A stretch of DNA of 64,000 nt from Zygnema circumcarinatum (taxonomy: Eukaryota > Streptophyta > Zygnematophyceae > Zygnematales > Zygnemataceae), in assembly GCA_037447605.1 (NCBI GenBank), contig CM074804.1:1139291-1203290 (forward strand), written 5' to 3'. Every line of letters begins with the position of its first letter. Positions within the stretch are counted from its first letter, which is position 1. This document shows positions 59,633-64,000 of the stretch, piece after piece. Under the pieces are notes generated by a model that did not search any database, had not been told where the DNA came from, and was given only the letters and a program-made list of their open reading frames with translations. Both the position numbers and the translations under genes were made by a program.

Positions 59633-61588
59633 ATGGCGCTGGCGGTTCACGGAAGCCACACGTGTCTGACTAGAGCTGTGCAGACGACGCCGGAGTGCAT
59701 CTACGACGGGCAATCCAAAGAGCTCGCAGCCTTCACACGCAAGCAGCAGCGCCGAGTGAAGCTCTTCCTCCTGCGGGCCTCCCGACCCCTTCTGCGGAGC
59801 GCTCCCGCCCTGCAGTCCCGCACGGCCCGGCAGCCATTGGAGGGGCACGAGCAGTTGCAAGAGCAGGAGGCTCCGGGCCCTTCTGCTCCCACGGAGCCTC
59901 CCAGTGGCGACTCGGACCCTCTCCCTCTGCACGCCCTGCAGGAGCTTGAGAGGGAGCGGGCGCGGTGGGGGAAGCAGCGCCGTCCCACTTCTCGGCCGCA
60001 TACTCAGTCTCCCTCCGCCATGGATTGGATGATGATGATCTCACAGGGAGTGTCGCTGCCGCGGTACGATTGGCCCATTATCGGCCGACCTTCTAAGGAG
60101 AATGTCTCTGTCTCAGAGAGGGAGCTGTGGGGCATCATGGAGTCGCCGGAAGCTTTCGTTTTCACACCACCCAGCCCATCCGGAGAGTCGGAATCTCTAA
60201 CGATCGAGATCGACGAAGAAGAGGAACTCCTGGTTGATGCCATCCCTGCGAGTGAAGAAGACGATGAACCTGAGGCTTCGTCGTCATCTCCTTCTGTCTA
60301 TCCGCGCTGCAGCTGGCCCAGAACCTCGACAGTGCAATCCATGGGGGCCTCTGTCGCCCGTGTCTCTCCCGCGCCCGCCTCTCCTGCTCCTTTGTCAAGC
60401 TTTGCTCGCTGCAACTGGCCCCGCAGCAATGCAGCTTCCTCCCCTCTTCAGATGGGCCCCAGATGTGCCTGGCCACGCCCTTCCTCCCAGACATCTCCAT
60501 CCTCTGAAGTGCCTCATTCGACGAAATTGACAACTTCGGGATCTCCATCTGACACCATCTTCGAGCAACTAAAGGACCGGCAGCCGCGCCAAGCCGACGT
60601 CGACTCCCTAGAGAGACTCTTTGTGGGAGAGTCCAACATAGGGGCCCCGCATTGTGCTTGGCCTCGGGTCCATATCCCAAAGCCGTCCGATTCAACCGCT
60701 GCTCCGCCTGCTGCTGCGCGCTGCGCCTGGCCCAGGAATGGAGCTGCTCTTCCAATGCAACTTTCTCCCGTGATTCCATCCGAAGGGGAGACGGTTTTGG
60801 CTGCTCGCTGTGCATGGCCGCGAGTGCTTCCAACAGCTGCCAGGTGTGCTTGGCCCCGGAGCAAGGGACCTATTGCTGCACCGGAGGCCATGTCGCCGAG
60901 GGTAGGGGGAGAGGGAGCGAGGTGTGCTTGGCCCCGGAAGGGGGGGGTAGTCGGTAACGAGAGGGTGGAGGAGATGGCTGTGCTTGGGTCTGGGGCATCC
61001 TCAAGCGCAGTGGGAGAAGTGGCAGATTCTGTGTCTGCAGAATTTGAAGCTTATGCGAATGGGTGTGGTTCGACCTTTACTGATATTGCAATTGCCGCTG
61101 AGGGATGTTACCCTCGTTGTGAATGGCCGCGAGCTTCGAGGACAGAGAGGGAGGGGGTGAGAGCAGGTGTGGGCAGGGAGGAAGCCAGGCAGTTGGTGAT
61201 TGCTGGTGCGCTTTCAGCTGTGGTTGGAGAGGGGAGATGGGCAGGGGGTGAGGGAGAGGTAGAGATGGGAGCGGCCGCTGGACCCGTGTCAGCTGTTGCT
61301 GCAGTGACTGGAGCCATGCATGCTGCTACGGATTCAGTGAAGCAGGCTCAGGAAGCGATGGCGAATATGGGGGCGAGGTGTGTGTGGCCAAGGGGGATGA
61401 AGGGAGTCCCTTCTATCGCAGGTGGAGAGGTGGCCCCTGCGTTGGGCCCAAGATGCGCGTATCCGAAAGTGACAGGGAGTGGGGGTAGAGGGCCGGAGGA
61501 GGGAGAGGGAGAGAGCAGGAAGGAGGATGTGACCATGGGAGGAGCACGATGCCCGTGGCCTCGGCAGAGCAAGACGCTCAATGTGTAG
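59633..61588 (+). CDS. Novel protein with twelve RCxWPR-type repeats
   Basis: Intronless 651-residue gene downstream of a TATA box; the ATG has a GCCATGG context. Residues 1-130: basic and Gln/Pro-rich, including FTRKQQRRVKLFLLRASRP, no TM segment. About 130-160: MDWMMMISQGVSLPRYDWPI, which looks like a degenerate first repeat. About 175-215: acidic (EIDEEEELLVDAIP). From about residue 223 to 643 twelve short motifs occur: PRCSWPR, ARCNWPR, PRCAWPR, PHCAWPR, four ARCAWPR, PRCEWPR, ARCVWPR, PRCAYPK, ARCPWPR. Consensus [AP]-R-C-x-[WY]-P-[RK]. Spacers are 10 to about 110 residues, rich in Ala/Ser/Pro/Gly and low in complexity. Fixed Cys, aromatic and Pro with variable linkers suggests a multivalent short linear motif (partner docking, lipidation, metal or disulfide). 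I recognise no family. The single clean frame and motif conservation argue it is a real protein. Confidence 0.8.
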   Translation: MALAVHGSHTCLTRAVQTTPECIYDGQSKELAAFTRKQQRRVKLFLLRASRPLLRSAPALQSRTARQPLEGHEQLQEQEAPGPSAPTEPPSGDSDPLPLHALQELERERARWGKQRRPTSRPHTQSPSAMDWMMMISQGVSLPRYDWPIIGRPSKENVSVSERELWGIMESPEAFVFTPPSPSGESESLTIEIDEEEELLVDAIPASEEDDEPEASSSSPSVYPRCSWPRTSTVQSMGASVARVSPAPASPAPLSSFARCNWPRSNAASSPLQMGPRCAWPRPSSQTSPSSEVPHSTKLTTSGSPSDTIFEQLKDRQPRQADVDSLERLFVGESNIGAPHCAWPRVHIPKPSDSTAAPPAAARCAWPRNGAALPMQLSPVIPSEGETVLAARCAWPRVLPTAARCAWPRSKGPIAAPEAMSPRVGGEGARCAWPRKGGVVGNERVEEMAVLGSGASSSAVGEVADSVSAEFEAYANGCGSTFTDIAIAAEGCYPRCEWPRASRTEREGVRAGVGREEARQLVIAGALSAVVGEGRWAGGEGEVEMGAAAGPVSAVAAVTGAMHAATDSVKQAQEAMANMGARCVWPRGMKGVPSIAGGEVAPALGPRCAYPKVTGSGGRGPEEGEGESRKEDVTMGGARCPWPRQSKTLNV

Positions 61589-62640
61589 TGGTAGATGGGT
61601 TTTTTGTCTGGAGATGCCGAGAGACACTCTTCGTGTCTAAGTGTACCGGCGCGGTTTTGGATGTATATAGAAAGTGTATATATATGTGTGTACAGCATGC
61701 GTAGAGTGTGCAGGTTCTGGGATCTATTTTTGAAAGGGGGGAGGGATTTGGTGTGGCAAGAGAAAAGGCTGCTCTGACAGGGAACCTGCAGGAGCTGAGT
61801 GATTGATACGTTGAATAAAAAGTGAGGTGCGCGCTGCAGAGTGAGATAGGAGAAGACGCAGAGGTGCAGACAGCGGAGAGATGCAGATGTGCGGATAGGT
61901 TGAATGCATGTATGTGACCGAGCACACGATGAATGGGAACTGAGCTGGTTCTTGACTTTCCTTTAATTCCAGATTTTGCCAAGTAATGTGTTCTTATTTC
62001 ATATGCATGATGTGCATGTCTGGGCCCTTGGTGTTTTTATGTGAAGAGATGGCATGGCATGGTGTATATGAAGCCGGCAAATAGTTTGAAGTGCTCATGG
62101 AATCAAAGGGACATGTCCGTAAAACATGTTTGCAGCAGGAGAAACTGGAGAGGAGCCACTGAAGCGGAACGAAGTAAAGTATTGATTTGTAAGGTTGAAG
62201 GAGAGAGCAGGCAGCACCTCATGTGCAGGGGATGAGTGCTTGCATGCATGCATGTTGGGGGTGCATTGACAGCATTGTGCACATGACCCGTTTCTATGTA
62301 ATCCTCGGAAACGTCCAGTTCCCCCTCCCGCAATCCGCATGCATCTGCCACCTCCGCCATGTTCCATCGCCAATTACATAATTCCAGTTCTTGTACCGCA
62401 CAGGCGAAACACAGAACATGCAAATATTTCCTGGAAAAGAATCACAACCCAACGGCTCGCCCGTGGAAGAATCCATCCCGGCGCTCCCTCCCTGCCGGCA
62501 GCACCCACCCACCCATGCATGCATCCATCATCCCTTCCATGTATCCAGCCGTGCATGCACCTTCTCATCCCATCCATGCATATCCATGCATCCTTGCGCC
62601 CTGGGATGCCGTGAAACCGAACGTTTGAGAACAAAAGAAT
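61589..62640. other. 3' flank and spacer with ATGC repeats
   Basis: Holds the probable 3' UTR (TATATATGTGTGTA run near 61678), then spacer with CATGCATG and CCATCCATGCAT words at about 62240..62260 and 62510..62595. No supported gene. Confidence 0.4.
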
Positions 62641-62780
62641 TTAAATATTTTTCCGCTCTTATCTTCTTTCTATTGTGCTTAGGTCCTTTGCGACCAGTCC
62701 CTCGTGGTTCCACATCCTGCTTTTGTCCATGTACATTTGATGGCCTCGCCATCATAAGTTCAATGAAATTTTCTCCTTCT
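62640..62780 (-). mobile_element. Dispersed-element fragment with PSNVHGQ motif
   Basis: On the minus strand reads MMARPSNVHGQKQD then PRGTGRKGPKHNRKK, matching the remnant at 40990..41080 in order and spacing. Frame otherwise broken. Probable transposable-element relic of unknown class. Confidence 0.4.
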
Positions 62781-63149
62781 CTCTTAGTTAAATATTTTGG
62801 CTTCTCCAAAAAGAACTTTCAAAACCAGTTTCTGAAGAAAAAACATTCTATTTGTGAACACGATTCATTTAAAAAAATGAGAAATGAATTTATAATTTTT
62901 TTCTCAACACAATTTTTACTAAAATTGCACGGAACCAAAGTGGAGAAATCGGAATCCACAAGTACGGCCGAACGTGCTGTCTTTGAACTTTTTCCTGAAA
63001 CCTTTTCGCTTTCTTAAATCGAAAAAATTTGGACCTCGCGTGTTCATAGTTCAACCCCACTCAACAAGATTGAGAATGAGAAATTCAGTAAACTCGTTTT
63101 CTCATTTTCTCAACCACTTCGGTTTCACGATACGCCTCCCCGCCGACGC

Positions 63150-63870
63150 CGCCGCCCCGTCGCGTACGGAGACGGTACGGTACGGCCGAGGGAAAACAGG
63201 GACGATGATGTACGGCACCGGATTTTTAGTTTTCAGTACGGACGGATATTCCAGCGCGGGGGGGCGACAGGCACTGTACGGCACGCCGCCAGGTCGTTTG
63301 GCGGCTATCGGGGGAGGCGAATCCAAGTGCACCGACATGCAGGGGTCGTACGGCAGACTTTCTGCGAAACGAGTACGGAGCCGCAGATACTTTTTTCAGG
63401 GGAAACGTTTTAGGTGGACCGTACGGTACGGGCAGTCCCTTGACCACGTGTCAGGGTACTTTGGAAGGAGTCAAACTTGACAAGGAGACCGCCAACGAAA
63501 AGCCGCCACGTGTCAAGATATTGGCAAACATCAATCACAGTGGTCTGGCCGTACTGTGGGCCTCACGTGGGACGGGCTGGAGACAGGTTGTCGTTTGCGG
63601 CCTGCATTAGAATATCGTCATATCGACTGCATATCGGTGACGGCCGGCGAAGTTCCCGCCCCTCAGAGCTGCTCCGCGGGGGAGACGCCTCCTTTCGGAG
63701 TCACGTTTCGCCGATCGTGACCGATACGGGTGCGATATGGCGATTTGACACTTTTAAAACTCACAAACGACAAGGAATCGTTCCTGCTGGTCGCATTTTT
63801 TTGGACATGCACACGTGGCGCCGTACGATTGGTCAAATGTCTTAAACCATTATGAGTGGCCGTACACTGT
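63150..63870. promoter_or_regulatory. GTACGG-rich intergenic segment
   Basis: About ten GTACGG/CGTACGG words between 63160 and 63435, with more GTAC cores at 63549, 63822 and 63862, plus CACGTG words at 63445, 63509 and 63565 and ATATCG words at 63614..63632. Probably the promoter of a gene beyond the right edge or of an unseen transcript. Confidence 0.45.
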
Positions 63871-64000
63871 TCCTCTCTTTTTTTTGATTTTTAAATAAAA
63901 AAATATTTTTACAATCGATGTCAGCAGGAAACAAACCGCATGCTTGTGACGTCCATAAGTTCATGAATGACGTCATTCTCTACGCCTTCCGGGCCCCTTC

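Noticed and set aside
62391-63017. 208-residue plus-strand frame
   Set aside because: It spans ATGC repeats, an AT-rich segment and the reverse strand of a repeat relic; no recognisable domain.

Overview
The window is nuclear DNA of a green-lineage eukaryote, most likely an alga. Almost every protein gene is split by GT-AG introns (two look like GC-AG), several proteins begin with probable organelle-targeting segments, plant telomere-like CCCTAA words are scattered through introns and spacers, and many homologues are plant-type: plastid FAD synthetase, organellar alanyl-tRNA synthetase, SLT1, an SOV/DIS3L2-type exoribonuclease and mitochondrial uL18. Two LCIB-family (limiting-CO2-inducible) genes argue for an alga rather than a land plant. 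The species cannot be fixed from sequence alone; a streptophyte alga is my best guess. Three 10-base N gaps all sit in CT/GA-rich introns.

Layout, left to right. 0-3 kb: 5' part of an organellar AlaRS gene (-), running off the left edge. 3.3-3.8 kb: two identical convergent tRNA-Arg(ACG) genes. 4.2-6.5 kb: plastid-type FAD synthetase (-). 7.2-12.0 kb: LCIB-like gene A (+, 10 exons). 13.8-15.6 kb: unrecognised coiled-coil protein (+). 16-21.5 kb: repeat-rich spacer with a transposase-like remnant, ACGTGG-rich dispersed repeats, a 207-bp direct repeat and an about 1-kb heptanucleotide array. 21.6-23.5 kb: LCIB-like gene B (-), whose splice positions match gene A. 25.3-31.7 kb: membrane histidine-kinase-like protein with a PilJ-like sensor (-), with large GA/TA microsatellites in one intron. 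34.8-37.9 kb: SLT1 (-). 39.7-40.3 kb: small one-TM coiled-coil protein (+). 41.3-44.5 kb: EamA/DMT transporter (-). 45.3-47.4 kb: plastid-targeted multi-pass membrane protein (-). 48.0-54.1 kb: SOV/DIS3L2-type RNase II (+). 54.7-55.0 kb: mitochondrial uL18 (-). 55.8-58.2 kb: TTC1-like TPR protein (+). 59.6-61.6 kb: intronless gene for a protein with twelve RCxWPR-type motifs (+), the strongest candidate for something undescribed. 61.6-64 kb: spacer with repeats and a dense GTACGG cluster.

The genes do not form one pathway. Several are organelle-related (translation, FAD supply, membrane transport, inorganic-carbon handling). Divergent pairs share short promoters rich in ACGTGG/CCAAT, GTACGG or ATATCGG words. 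Exon coordinates were worked out by hand from splice-site consensus, frame continuity and family conservation; first exons are the least certain parts.
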